Source: Paraburkholderia mimosarum LMG 23256 = NBRC 106338 (GTDB lineage Bacteria > Pseudomonadota > Gammaproteobacteria > Burkholderiales > Burkholderiaceae). From it: 57,690 nt of DNA. Every line of letters begins with the position of its first letter. Positions within the stretch are counted from its first letter, which is position 1. The translations under genes were made by a program, and so were the position numbers. The notes under the pieces were generated by a model. The model was not told where the DNA came from, searched no databases, and was given only the letters and a program-made list of their open reading frames with translations. The DNA lies in contig NZ_BBJJ01000043.1 in NCBI RefSeq assembly GCF_000739815.1, positions 1-57,690 on the forward strand, given 5' to 3'. Shown here piece by piece: positions 9,033 through 17,985 of the stretch.

Positions 9033-9437
9033 TTACTCCGGCGCGATCTCGGGTTCCGCGGCGGTCCAGCTCACACTGGAAACGCCTTTCTCCATGCTCA
9101 GGCGGCTCGCCATGAGTTCGAGCTTCGACTGGTATTTCGGATGCAGCCGCATCGTCGCGGTCACGCGCAGGCGCTGCGGATCGCCGGGCATGTCTTCGCT
9201 CGTGAGGCTTTGAAACGAAAGCGGCGTGGAGTACATGGAATTCGAAAGCACGGTGCGGATATGCACCTCGTCTTCCTCGCGGCAAACCACGGTCAGCACG
9301 TAGGCGCGCACGAGGTCGGCATTCGAAACGGGCGTTGCGTTGATGATGCGGCTCACCTCGCGCAGCACCGTATTCGTGAGCAGCACGACGGCGGTGCCGG
9401 CGACCGCCGGACCGTAGTGACCGGCGCCGCACAGTAC
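9033..9437 (-). pseudogene. mgtC: MgtC/SapB-family protein, C-terminal part (broken gene, part 1)
   Basis: Read on the minus strand from 9437, this encodes the last MgtC membrane helix (VLCGAGHYGPAVAGTAVVLL, then TNTVLREVSRIINATPVS) and the cytoplasmic ACT-like C-terminal domain to the stop at 9033. The first half of the gene is not upstream on this strand. A piece of it lies on the opposite strand at 9428-9550. A methionine at 9386 could start a 117-residue peptide, but the membrane domain would be missing. MgtC proteins act in Mg2+-limited and acid survival; this copy is almost certainly non-functional. Confidence 0.65.
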
Positions 9438-9550
9438 GCACGATCACGCTCGTGGCGAGCGGCGCGTGCCTGTTCGTCACGCTCGGCGTGCTGACCGGCA
9501 ATGGGTCGAGCGGCGTGACGCAAATCGCGGCCTATGTCGTTTTGTCATGA
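9428..9550 (+). pseudogene. mgtC: MgtC/SapB-family protein, middle fragment in opposite orientation (broken gene, part 2)
   Basis: On the plus strand, 9428-9541 encodes RTVRTITLVASGACLFVTLG followed by a VLTGNGSSGVTQIAAYVV segment. This matches the membrane portion that in intact MgtC proteins precedes the glycine-rich GFLGAG region. It stops at 9548-9550. It abuts the C-terminal fragment at about 9431-9440 but points the other way. The first helices and the GFLGAG segment are absent. A small inversion plus deletions would explain it. Bases 9551-9824 hold no recognisable gene. Confidence 0.6.
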
Positions 9551-9824
9551 AAAGCGCCAGACGGCCGCCCACGTCTTGCGGCTCTCGCGCAAGCTTGACG
9601 GGGGCATCGGCGTACACCCCGTGGGCTCGTGGATCATACGCGGGACGGGGCGCTGCGCCAAGCTGTCCGCGCTGTCATGTTCGAGTCAGCATGAGGCCAC
9701 GGCTCCTGAGCGAAACTGGTCCCATCCAGTTCGAGATGGGGGCTGGCCGAATGGAAAGCAATCAACTTGCGTGGGACCGGAGCATGGCGCGAAAGCGCCA
9801 GCTTCGGATCGACAGGAGTCTCTG

Positions 9825-10880
9825 ATGGATACGCTGCGCAATATGCGGGTCTTCATGCGGGTGGTGGAGTCCGGCAGCTTCACGCGCGCTGCGGCGAGCG
9901 AAACGATGACGACGGCGCAAGTCTCGCGCGCGGTGACCGACCTCGAATCGCGGCTGCGCACGCGGCTTCTCAATCGGACGACACGGCGCATGTCGCTCAC
10001 CGAAGCGGGCGAGCGCTATTTTCAGAGCTGCAAGCGCATTCTCGCCGACATCGAGCAGGCGGAGGCCGAAGCCGCCGCCGCCCAGGCGAACCCCGCGGGC
10101 AAGCTGCGCGTGTATGGCGGCACGAGTTTCGGCCAGCACTATGTGATGCCGCTCATCGCGCGCTACCAGCAGCATTTGCCGGAGGTCTCGGTCGACCTCA
10201 CGATCGCGCAGCAGATGCCCGACATCATCGAGGAGGGCTTCGATGTGGCGGTCGTGGTCGCCGCAGAACTCGAGGACTCCGCGCTGATTTCCCAGCATCT
10301 GGGCAGCACGGCTGCCATTCTCTGCGCCTCGCCCGCCTATTTGCAATCGCGCGGCGTGCCGCGATCCTTCGACGATCTCGCGGCGCATACCTGCCTGCAT
10401 CTCACCGATGCGAGTCTGCCCGCTGGCCAATGGGTCTCCGAAGGCCCGCTCGGCGAGACCTTCCGGCACACGGGCGTGACGCCGTTCCAGGTGAACAACC
10501 CGGAAGCGCTCGCGCTCGCGATACGCGAAGGGATGGGCATCGGCCCGCTGCCGGTGCCGGTGGCGCTGCCCGGTCTCGCCGACGGCACCCTCGTGCGTGT
10601 GCTGCCCACGCACACGCTTCAGAAGCTCAATATCTACGCGCTGTACGCCTCGCGCCGCTATCTGGATGCGAAGATCCGCACCTTCGTCGAGTTTCTCCGC
10701 GAAAAAGTGCCGCTCGTCCTTGCCGAACAGGAAGCCGCGCTCACCGCCCGCGACGCGCCGGTGCGCCGCCAGGCAGAGGCGCACGCGGGCTCGCACGGTT
10801 CGCATGCGCGGGAGCAATCCAGACGCGGCCGCAGCGGGCGCCAGTTGCACGACCAGGAGCGATTGCGCCTCGTGAATTGA
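9825..10880 (+). CDS. LysR-family transcriptional regulator
   Basis: This 351-residue protein has an N-terminal winged helix (MDTLRNMRVFMRVVESGSFT and VSRAVTDLESRLRTRLL) and an effector-binding domain with the AIREGMGIGPLPV motif. The C-terminal extension of ~50 residues is rich in His, Arg and Gln and likely disordered. ATG 9825 has AGGAG upstream. It is a close paralogue of the regulator at 3037-4050. It lies 246 bases before an RND efflux operon on the same strand, so it is a plausible second regulator of that pump beside the two-component system downstream. Confidence 0.88.
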   Translation: MDTLRNMRVFMRVVESGSFTRAAASETMTTAQVSRAVTDLESRLRTRLLNRTTRRMSLTEAGERYFQSCKRILADIEQAEAEAAAAQANPAGKLRVYGGTSFGQHYVMPLIARYQQHLPEVSVDLTIAQQMPDIIEEGFDVAVVVAAELEDSALISQHLGSTAAILCASPAYLQSRGVPRSFDDLAAHTCLHLTDASLPAGQWVSEGPLGETFRHTGVTPFQVNNPEALALAIREGMGIGPLPVPVALPGLADGTLVRVLPTHTLQKLNIYALYASRRYLDAKIRTFVEFLREKVPLVLAEQEAALTARDAPVRRQAEAHAGSHGSHAREQSRRGRSGRQLHDQERLRLVN

Positions 10881-11126
10881 AGCAGTTACAGAGGGATGTG
10901 CTCGCGAAGCGCCATTCTCGCGGGTATGGCCGTACGGCGCGTCGCGAGGCCGCTTTCCACCGTTTTAGCAGCGATCGCTCTGCGCTCTCGCGCGGCTCGT
11001 GTGTTCTCTGTCAATTTCGTCATGTCGGCGCCAGCGATCTGCCACCGCCATTGCCTGGCATGCGGCACCCGATGGACGAATGCGTCTGCGTCTCAACCTC
11101 TCGCCTGAATTGTCCAAAACGCTGAC

Positions 11127-14100
11127 ATGTGGATTGTCGATCTCGCGCTGAAGCGGCCCTACACGTTCATCGTGATGGCCATTCTGATCGTGCTGGCTAC
11201 GCCGTTCGTGCTGATGTCGATGGCCACAGACGTGCTGCCGAACATCAACATTCCGGTCATCAGCATCATCTGGTCGTACAACGGCTTCTCCGCGAAGGAC
11301 ATGGCCGACCGCATCACCTCGGTCAACGAGCGCAGCCTCACGACCACGGTCAGCAATATCGAGCACATCGAATCCCAGTCGCTGCCGGGCATCGCCATCA
11401 TCAAGCTGTTCCTGCAGCCTCGTGCGAGCCTGCAAACGGCCATCGCGCAAGCCGTTGCCTCCGAACAGGCGCAGGTGAAGCAGATGCCGCCCGGCGCCAC
11501 GCCGCCGCTCGTCATCAGCTATTCGGCGTCGAGCACTCCGGTGATCCAGCTCGGACTCTCGAGCAAGTCGATGAGCGAGCAGGCCCTGGCCGACATTGCG
11601 ATGAACTTCCTGCGCCCGCAGCTCATCACGATTCCCGGCGCGCAGGTGCCTTACCCGTACGGCGGCAAGACTCGTGTGATCTCCGTGGACCTCGACACGC
11701 GCGCGCTCATCTCAAAGGGCCTCACGCCTGCCGATATCGTCAATGCCGTCAACGCGCAGAACCTCATATTGCCGACCGGCACGGCCAAGCTCGGACAAAC
11801 CGAGTATCGCGTCGACACGAATGCGTCGCCCGATACGATCGCCGGGCTGAACCGCATTCCGGTGCAGACGGTGAATGGCGCGACCACCTATCTAGGCGAG
11901 GTGGCGCACGTGCGCGACGGTTTTACGCCGCAGACCAACGTCGTGCGCCAGGACGGGCAGCGCGGCGTGCTGATGTCGATCCTCAAAAGTGGCGATGCTT
12001 CCACGCTCCAGGTGGTCGGCGCACTAAGCGATCTTTTGCCGAAGGCGCGCGAGACGCTCCCTGCCGACCTCGTCGTCAAGCCGCTCTTCGACCAGTCGGT
12101 GTTCGTTTCCGCCGCCGTGCAGGGCGTCATGCGCGAGGCGCTCATCGCCGCCGTGCTCACGGCGGCGATGATCCTGCTCTTTCTCGGCAACTGGCGCAGC
12201 ACGCTCATCATTGCCGTGTCGATACCGCTGTCGATTCTCGCTTCGATCATCGTCCTCTACGCACTGGGCGAGACCATCAACATCATGACGCTCGGCGGCC
12301 TCGCGCTCGCGGTCGGCATACTCGTTGATGACGCAACGGTCACCATCGAAAACATCGAGCGCCACCTGCATCTGGGCGCGGGGCTGCACGACGGCATTCT
12401 CGATGGCGCCGGTGAAATCGCGGTGCCCGCGCTCGTTTCGACGCTGTGCATCTGCATCGTGTTCGTGCCGATGTTCTTCCTCACCGGGGTGGCGCGATTT
12501 CTGTTCGTGCCGCTCGCGCAGGCCGTGGTGTTCGCGATGATCGCGTCGTACATCCTCTCGCGCACGCTCGTGCCGACGCTCGCCATGCTGCTGTTCGAGG
12601 GTCACGATCCTGCCGCGCATACGCAGCGCGCGGATCGTTCGCTCTTCGCGCGCATACACTGGCGCTTCGATCACGCGTTCGAGGGCGTGCGCGCCAACTA
12701 CATCGCGCTCCTGAGCCTGCTGCTCTCGCGCCGAAAGTTTTTCGGCGGTACGTTCCTCGCGTTTTGCCTGCTTTCGCTCGGCCTCGTGTTCTTCCTCGGC
12801 CGCGATTTCTTTCCCTCCGTCGATGCGGGCAACATTCGACTGCACATGCGCGGCCCAACGGGTTTTCGCATCGAGGAGACCGCGCGACTCGCAGACCAGG
12901 TCGAGCAGACGATTCGCGAAGTCGTGCCGCCCGACCAGCTCGAAACGATCGTCGACAACCTCGGGCTGCCGTATAGCGGCATCAATCTCTCGTACAGCAA
13001 TGCAGGGACGATGGGCACGCTCGACGGCGAGATCCAGATTGCACTGAAGCCCGACCATGACCCCTCGCGCATCTACATCGACAAGCTGCGCGCACTGTTG
13101 CCGCAGCGCTTTCCGGGCGTCGAGTTCTTCTTCCAGCCCGCGGACATCGTCACGCAGATTCTCAACTTCGGGCAACCCGCGGCAATCGACGTGCAGGTCG
13201 TGGGCGCCAATCCCGGGGAGAACATGGCGCTTGCGAGCACGCTGCTCAAGAAGGTGCGGCAATTGCCGGGCGCCGTCGATGCGCACATCGAGCAGCGCAA
13301 CGACGAACCCGCGCTCACGCTCGCGATGGACCGCACGCGTATGCAGCAATTGAATCTGAGCCCGCAGAACGTGGCGCAGGACGTGCTGATCGCCCTCTCG
13401 GGCAGCACGCAGACCTCGCCCGCGTTCTGGGTGAGCCCGCAAACCGGCGTGGAATACCCGCTCACCGTGCAGACGCCGCAGTATCGCGAAACCTCCGTGA
13501 ACGAGGTAATGGGGACGCCCGTTTCCGCGCGCAGCGCGAACGCCAACGCACCGCTGCAGCTGGTGAGCAACCTCGTGCAGCTCAAACCGCACGATGGACC
13601 TGCCATTGTCACCCACTACAACATCCGGCCCGTGATCGACCTGCTCGTGAGCGTGGAGGGCCGCGATCTGGGTTCCGTGGGCGGGAACATCAACGACATC
13701 GTCCGGCAGGTGCAGGCGCACGCGCCGCGCGGCACGACCATCACGATGCGCGGGCAGATCGGCACGATGCGCTCATCATATGTGGGTCTCGGCATCGGCA
13801 TTGCGATGGCGGTGGTGCTCGTCTACCTGCTGATCGTCGTGAACTTCCAGTCGTGGGCCGATCCGCTCATCATCGTCAGCGCGTTGCCCGCTGCGCTCGC
13901 AGGCATTGCGTGGATGCTGTTTCTCACCGGCACGCACCTGAGCGTGCCCGCGCTCACGGGCGCGATCATGACCGTGGGCGTGGCGACCGCGAACAGCATT
14001 CTCGTGGTTGCGTTCGCGCGCCAGCGTCTCGCCGGCGGCGCGACGCCGCTCGCGGCCGCGCTCGAAGCGGGCGCCACGCGCATACGCCCCGTGCTGATGA

Positions 14101-14357
14101 CGGCGTTCGCAATGATGATCGGCATGGTGCCGATGGCACTCGGTCTCGGCGAAGGCGCCGGGCAGAATGCGCCGCTCGGGCGTGCGGTGATCGGCGGCCT
14201 GCTGTTCGCTACGGTCTCCACACTATTTTTCGTACCACTTATGTTTGCGACCGTGCATACGCGGCTCGCCCGCCGTGCCGTCGCGAAGCGCGAGCGCGAG
14301 GCGCGCAGGCATGGTGCGCGTGGCGACACGTCAAGTCAAAACTGGCCGATGACATGA
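11127..14357 (+). CDS. RND-family efflux pump inner-membrane subunit (HAE1/AcrB-type)
   Basis: The protein has 1076 residues, as expected for an RND permease: helix 1 at ~10-30, a large periplasmic loop (~40-330), helices 2-6 with LGGLALAVGILVDDATVTIEN (the conserved proton-relay Asp pair), a second loop (~560-860) and helices 8-12. Charged residues in helix 4 fit the hydrophobe exporter group rather than a metal pump, but substrate cannot be fixed. It is the first gene of an operon and overlaps the adaptor gene by 4 bases (ATGA). The order permease-adaptor-outer membrane factor is the reverse of the more common adaptor-first order. Confidence 0.93.
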   Translation: MWIVDLALKRPYTFIVMAILIVLATPFVLMSMATDVLPNINIPVISIIWSYNGFSAKDMADRITSVNERSLTTTVSNIEHIESQSLPGIAIIKLFLQPRASLQTAIAQAVASEQAQVKQMPPGATPPLVISYSASSTPVIQLGLSSKSMSEQALADIAMNFLRPQLITIPGAQVPYPYGGKTRVISVDLDTRALISKGLTPADIVNAVNAQNLILPTGTAKLGQTEYRVDTNASPDTIAGLNRIPVQTVNGATTYLGEVAHVRDGFTPQTNVVRQDGQRGVLMSILKSGDASTLQVVGALSDLLPKARETLPADLVVKPLFDQSVFVSAAVQGVMREALIAAVLTAAMILLFLGNWRSTLIIAVSIPLSILASIIVLYALGETINIMTLGGLALAVGILVDDATVTIENIERHLHLGAGLHDGILDGAGEIAVPALVSTLCICIVFVPMFFLTGVARFLFVPLAQAVVFAMIASYILSRTLVPTLAMLLFEGHDPAAHTQRADRSLFARIHWRFDHAFEGVRANYIALLSLLLSRRKFFGGTFLAFCLLSLGLVFFLGRDFFPSVDAGNIRLHMRGPTGFRIEETARLADQVEQTIREVVPPDQLETIVDNLGLPYSGINLSYSNAGTMGTLDGEIQIALKPDHDPSRIYIDKLRALLPQRFPGVEFFFQPADIVTQILNFGQPAAIDVQVVGANPGENMALASTLLKKVRQLPGAVDAHIEQRNDEPALTLAMDRTRMQQLNLSPQNVAQDVLIALSGSTQTSPAFWVSPQTGVEYPLTVQTPQYRETSVNEVMGTPVSARSANANAPLQLVSNLVQLKPHDGPAIVTHYNIRPVIDLLVSVEGRDLGSVGGNINDIVRQVQAHAPRGTTITMRGQIGTMRSSYVGLGIGIAMAVVLVYLLIVVNFQSWADPLIIVSALPAALAGIAWMLFLTGTHLSVPALTGAIMTVGVATANSILVVAFARQRLAGGATPLAAALEAGATRIRPVLMTAFAMMIGMVPMALGLGEGAGQNAPLGRAVIGGLLFATVSTLFFVPLMFATVHTRLARRAVAKREREARRHGARGDTSSQNWPMT

Positions 14358-15625
14358 ACGAACCTCACCACCATTCATCTCTCGACTTCACCGTGGGCGG
14401 CGAGCAGGGCATGGACCTGCCGGCGCGCGGCCAGGCGGCCAAGCGCGCGCGCCTCGCGGTGATCGTGGTCGCGCTGCTGCTGGCGGCGGGCGCGGCGCGC
14501 ACGGTCGTCTCGAACCTCATGAACGCCCACCATCTCGCCGAGGCGACGAAGCAGAACGCGAGGCAGTACGTGAGCGTCGTGCAACCCGTCGCGGCAGGCG
14601 CGGATGGTCGCGTCGTGCTGCCGGGCACGCTGCGCGGCTATGTCGAAGCACCCATCTATTCGCGTGCGAACGGGTACGTGCGGCGCTGGTACGCCGATAT
14701 CGGCGCGCACGTGCAGCAAGGCCAGCTGCTTGCCGAGATCGATACGCCCGAGATCGATCAGGAACTCGCGCAGGCCGAGGCGCAGCGCGAGCAGGCCGCG
14801 TCGACACTTGCGCTGGCGAAGACCTCGTTCGATCGCGCGCAGCAACTGCGCCAGCGCGATGCCGTCTCGCAGCAGGAGCTCGATGATCGTCAGGGTGCGT
14901 TCAACACGGACGAGGCGAACCTCGCCGCCGCCGAGGCGAACGTGCGCCGCCTCGCCCAGATGAAATCGTTTCAGCGTATCGTCGCGCCCATCACGGGCAT
15001 CATCACGCAGCGCAACGTCGATATCGGCGACCTCGTGAACGCGGGCAATGGGGGCGCGGGGCATGCGCTCTTTTCGATCGCGCAGGCGGATCCGTTGCGC
15101 CTTTACCTCGACGTGCCGCAGACCTACGCGCAGCAAGTGGCGGTTGGCCAGCACGTGAGCGTGACCGAGCAGGAGCTGCCGGGGGTCACTTTCGACGGCA
15201 CCGTCACGCGTACGGCACAGGCCATCGACGTGGCTACGCGCACGCTGCAGGCCGAAATTGCGCTGCCCAATCACGACGGCAAGCTGCTGCCTGGCGCGTA
15301 CGTACAGGCCGCATTGCAGACCGACGCGAAAGGCTTGCTCACGGTGCCGGCCAACTCGCTACTGTTCCGCTCCGAGGGCCCGCGTCTCGCAGTGGTCGAT
15401 GCCGATGGCAAGGTCAAGCTCAAACCCGTTGAAATCGCGCTGGACCTCGGGCAAACGCTCGAAATCAGCGGCGGGCTCGAAGCGACCGACCGCGTCGTGC
15501 TGAACCCGAGCGATTCGATCGCCGATGGCGACAGCGTCGTGGTGGTCGCGCCGAACATGACCAAAGCGAAGAGCGAAGCGAAGACCGATGCGGCGCGCGA
15601 GGCGCCGAAACGGAGCGCGACGTGA
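14354..15625 (+). CDS. RND efflux periplasmic adaptor (membrane fusion protein)
   Basis: This 423-residue protein has a short cytoplasmic N-terminus, a membrane anchor at ~35-55 and a split lipoyl domain (YVRRWYADIGAHVQQGQLLA, later IVAPITGIITQRNVDIGDLV). Between the lipoyl halves lies a coiled-coil hairpin rich in Ala/Gln/Glu (~130-195), followed by beta-barrel and membrane-proximal domains. It bridges the RND permease and the outer membrane channel. It overlaps both neighbours by 4 bases, so the three are translated together. The Ala/Lys-rich C-terminal tail is probably disordered. Confidence 0.93.
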   Translation: MNEPHHHSSLDFTVGGEQGMDLPARGQAAKRARLAVIVVALLLAAGAARTVVSNLMNAHHLAEATKQNARQYVSVVQPVAAGADGRVVLPGTLRGYVEAPIYSRANGYVRRWYADIGAHVQQGQLLAEIDTPEIDQELAQAEAQREQAASTLALAKTSFDRAQQLRQRDAVSQQELDDRQGAFNTDEANLAAAEANVRRLAQMKSFQRIVAPITGIITQRNVDIGDLVNAGNGGAGHALFSIAQADPLRLYLDVPQTYAQQVAVGQHVSVTEQELPGVTFDGTVTRTAQAIDVATRTLQAEIALPNHDGKLLPGAYVQAALQTDAKGLLTVPANSLLFRSEGPRLAVVDADGKVKLKPVEIALDLGQTLEISGGLEATDRVVLNPSDSIADGDSVVVVAPNMTKAKSEAKTDAAREAPKRSAT

Positions 15626-17139
15626 GCATGCCGCGACACACGCCGCAACGGCTGACGTGGCTCGCATACGCCGCGGCGCTCAGTGCGATCGGTCTCACGG
15701 GCTGCACCGTGGGCCCCGACTACCACGCCCCGCAAACCGAAAGCCCGGCGGCGTGGCGAATCGATTCGGCCGATTCATACTGGCACGCGGCGCAGCCCTC
15801 GCATGCGCCGCTCGATCCGCAATGGTGGAAGGCGTTCGACAACGCCGAACTCGACCGCCTCGAAACTGCCGCGCTCGACGGCAACCAGACGCTGCGCGTG
15901 GCCGCCGCTCACTACGCCCAGGCGCGCGCCACGCTGGCATCGGTTTCGTCGCAGCAAAGCCCGCAGGTGGGCGTCGATGGGAGCCTCGCGCGCGAGCGCA
16001 TTTCCGCAAACCGGCCGCTCACGAACTACGCGACGCCCAATACATCGACGGTGCAAAACCAGGTTGCCGTCGGCGCGACCGTGAGCTACGAGCTGGATCT
16101 GTTCGGGCGCATCCGGCGCATGGTCGAGTCCGCTCAAGCCTCGACGCAGCAGGCGAGCGACGACCTCGCCAACGCGCGCCTCGTGCTCACCGCTGAACTC
16201 GCCACCGACTATTTCGCCATGCGCGAACTCGACAATGAGATCGACGTGGTGAATCGCTCGGCGCAATCGCAGCAAAGGGCGCTCGATTTCGTGACCGCGC
16301 AGCACGATCTCGGCGCTGTTTCGGGTCTCGAACTGCTGCAGCAGAAGGCGCAGCTCGCCGCGACGCTCACGCAGGTGCATCTGCTCGAAAATCAGCGCCA
16401 GCAGGAGCAGAACGCGATTGCCGTGCTGGTCGGCCAGCCCGCGCCCGAGTTCTCGATCGCACGGAAGGTCACGCCGCTGCCGGTACCGGCGCTGCCCACC
16501 GGCCTGCCGAGCGAGCTGTTGCAGCGGCGGCCCGACGTCGCGTCGGCCGAGCGGGCCATGGCGGCCGCCAATGCGCAGATCGGCGTCGCGCGCTCGGCGT
16601 ACTTTCCCGACATCACGCTCTCCCCCGCGTTTGGCTGGGAATCCACGCGTTTCGGCAGTCTTTTCTCGGTGCCGAGCCTGATGTGGTCCGTGGGCGCGAC
16701 GGCCAGCGAGGTACTGTTCGATGGCGGCAAACGCGCAGCGGGTGTGGATTTCGCGCAAGGCGGTTACGAGTCGGCGCAGGCATCGTATCGACAGACCGCG
16801 CTCACCGCGTTCGAGGAGGTGCAAAATGCGGTAACGGGTCTCTCGGTGCTGGAGCGCGCATCGACACAGGGGCAGTCGGCCGTGGATGATGCACGCAAGT
16901 CCCTCGATCTCGCCAACGACCGTTATCAGGGCGGACTCGTCGCGTTCATCGACGTGCTCAATGCGGAGCAGCAGTTGCTTGCCAGCGAGCGCCAGGAAGT
17001 GCAGATTCACGGGCAGCAGGTGGCCACGGTGGTCTTTCTGGCAAAAGCACTGGGCGGCGGCTGGAGCGCCAGCGAGCGTGAGGTGGCGTGCAGCGCGGGA
17101 ACGTGCCGCGAAGTGCAGAAGGCGGCGGACAGAGGCTGA
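15622..17139 (+). CDS. Outer membrane efflux lipoprotein (NodT/OprM family)
   Basis: The protein has 505 residues. It starts with a lipoprotein signal peptide ending in the lipobox LTGC (Cys ~27) and the family hallmark CTVGPDYHAP. Two repeated alpha-helical OEP domains follow (PEFS/AERAMAAANAQIGVARSAYF and DVLNAEQQLLASERQE). It forms the TolC-like trimeric channel of the RND pump. GTG at 15622 overlaps the adaptor stop; an ATG two codons later is an alternative start. Confidence 0.93.
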   Translation: MSMPRHTPQRLTWLAYAAALSAIGLTGCTVGPDYHAPQTESPAAWRIDSADSYWHAAQPSHAPLDPQWWKAFDNAELDRLETAALDGNQTLRVAAAHYAQARATLASVSSQQSPQVGVDGSLARERISANRPLTNYATPNTSTVQNQVAVGATVSYELDLFGRIRRMVESAQASTQQASDDLANARLVLTAELATDYFAMRELDNEIDVVNRSAQSQQRALDFVTAQHDLGAVSGLELLQQKAQLAATLTQVHLLENQRQQEQNAIAVLVGQPAPEFSIARKVTPLPVPALPTGLPSELLQRRPDVASAERAMAAANAQIGVARSAYFPDITLSPAFGWESTRFGSLFSVPSLMWSVGATASEVLFDGGKRAAGVDFAQGGYESAQASYRQTALTAFEEVQNAVTGLSVLERASTQGQSAVDDARKSLDLANDRYQGGLVAFIDVLNAEQQLLASERQEVQIHGQQVATVVFLAKALGGGWSASEREVACSAGTCREVQKAADRG

Positions 17140-17295
17140 GTCGTGAAAAAGGCTTATGGCAGGGCTTGAACGAGCCCGGCATCAGGACCGAAAAAAGCGC
17201 GCGAAACCGCGGTCATGAGCCGCGGCGGCCCGCTGGCGGAATATGAAAGAACGCCGGGCGAGATCGCAGGACACCGCGCGAAGAGGAGGGCGGGC

Positions 17296-17985
17296 ATGAA
17301 AGTATTGGTAATCGAAGACGAGCGCAAGGTCGTGGACTATCTGCGCAGCGGACTCACGGAACAAGGCTGGGTCGTGGACGTCGCCATGGATGGCGAGGAA
17401 GGCGCGTGGATGGCCACGGAATACGACTTCGACGTGATCGTGCTCGACGTCATGCTGCCGAAGCTCGACGGCTTCGGCGTGCTGCGCGCCGTGCGCGCGA
17501 AGAAGGACACGCCGGTCATCATGCTGACGGCGCGCGACCGCGTGGACGACCGCGTCCATGGCCTGCGCGACGGCGCCGACGACTATCTCACGAAGCCGTT
17601 CTCGTTTCTCGAACTCGTCGAGCGCCTGCGCGCGCTCACGCGCCGCGCACGCTCACAGGAATCCACGCTGATTTCGGTGGGCGATCTGCAGGTGGACCTC
17701 ATCAGCCGCCGGGCGACGCGCGACGGTGTGCGCCTCGATCTCACGGCGAAGGAGTTTCAGTTGCTCTCCGTGCTCGCGCGCCGGCGCGGCGAGATTCTCT
17801 CGAAGACGCTCATCACCGAGCTGGTCTGGGACGTCAATTTCGAAAGCAACGCGAACGTGGTGGAGACGGCGATCAAGCGGCTGCGCGCGAAACTCGACGG
17901 CCCGCATGCGGCGAAACTGCTGCACACCATCCGCGGCATGGGCTATGTGCTCGAAGTGCGCGAGGAAGGAGGCCAGACGCCATGA
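17296..17985 (+). CDS. OmpR/IrlR-type response regulator
   Basis: This 229-residue protein has a receiver domain (1-~118) with acidic pocket E7/D8, phospho-acceptor D51 in VIVLDVMLPKLDG, the MLTAR threonine and TKPF lysine. An OmpR-type winged-helix DNA-binding domain follows (~130-225), with KLLHTIRGMGYVLE at its end. AGAGGAGG lies upstream of the ATG. It resembles CusR/CzcR/IrlR regulators. It overlaps its sensor gene by 4 bases and follows the RND operon by 156 bases, so it probably controls that pump. Confidence 0.92.
   Translation: MKVLVIEDERKVVDYLRSGLTEQGWVVDVAMDGEEGAWMATEYDFDVIVLDVMLPKLDGFGVLRAVRAKKDTPVIMLTARDRVDDRVHGLRDGADDYLTKPFSFLELVERLRALTRRARSQESTLISVGDLQVDLISRRATRDGVRLDLTAKEFQLLSVLARRRGEILSKTLITELVWDVNFESNANVVETAIKRLRAKLDGPHAAKLLHTIRGMGYVLEVREEGGQTP

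Noticed and set aside
12024..13721. 565-codon open frame antisense to the RND permease gene
   Set aside because: Composition is Arg/Glu/His-rich as expected for the shadow of a GC-rich gene; no domain, no ribosome site.
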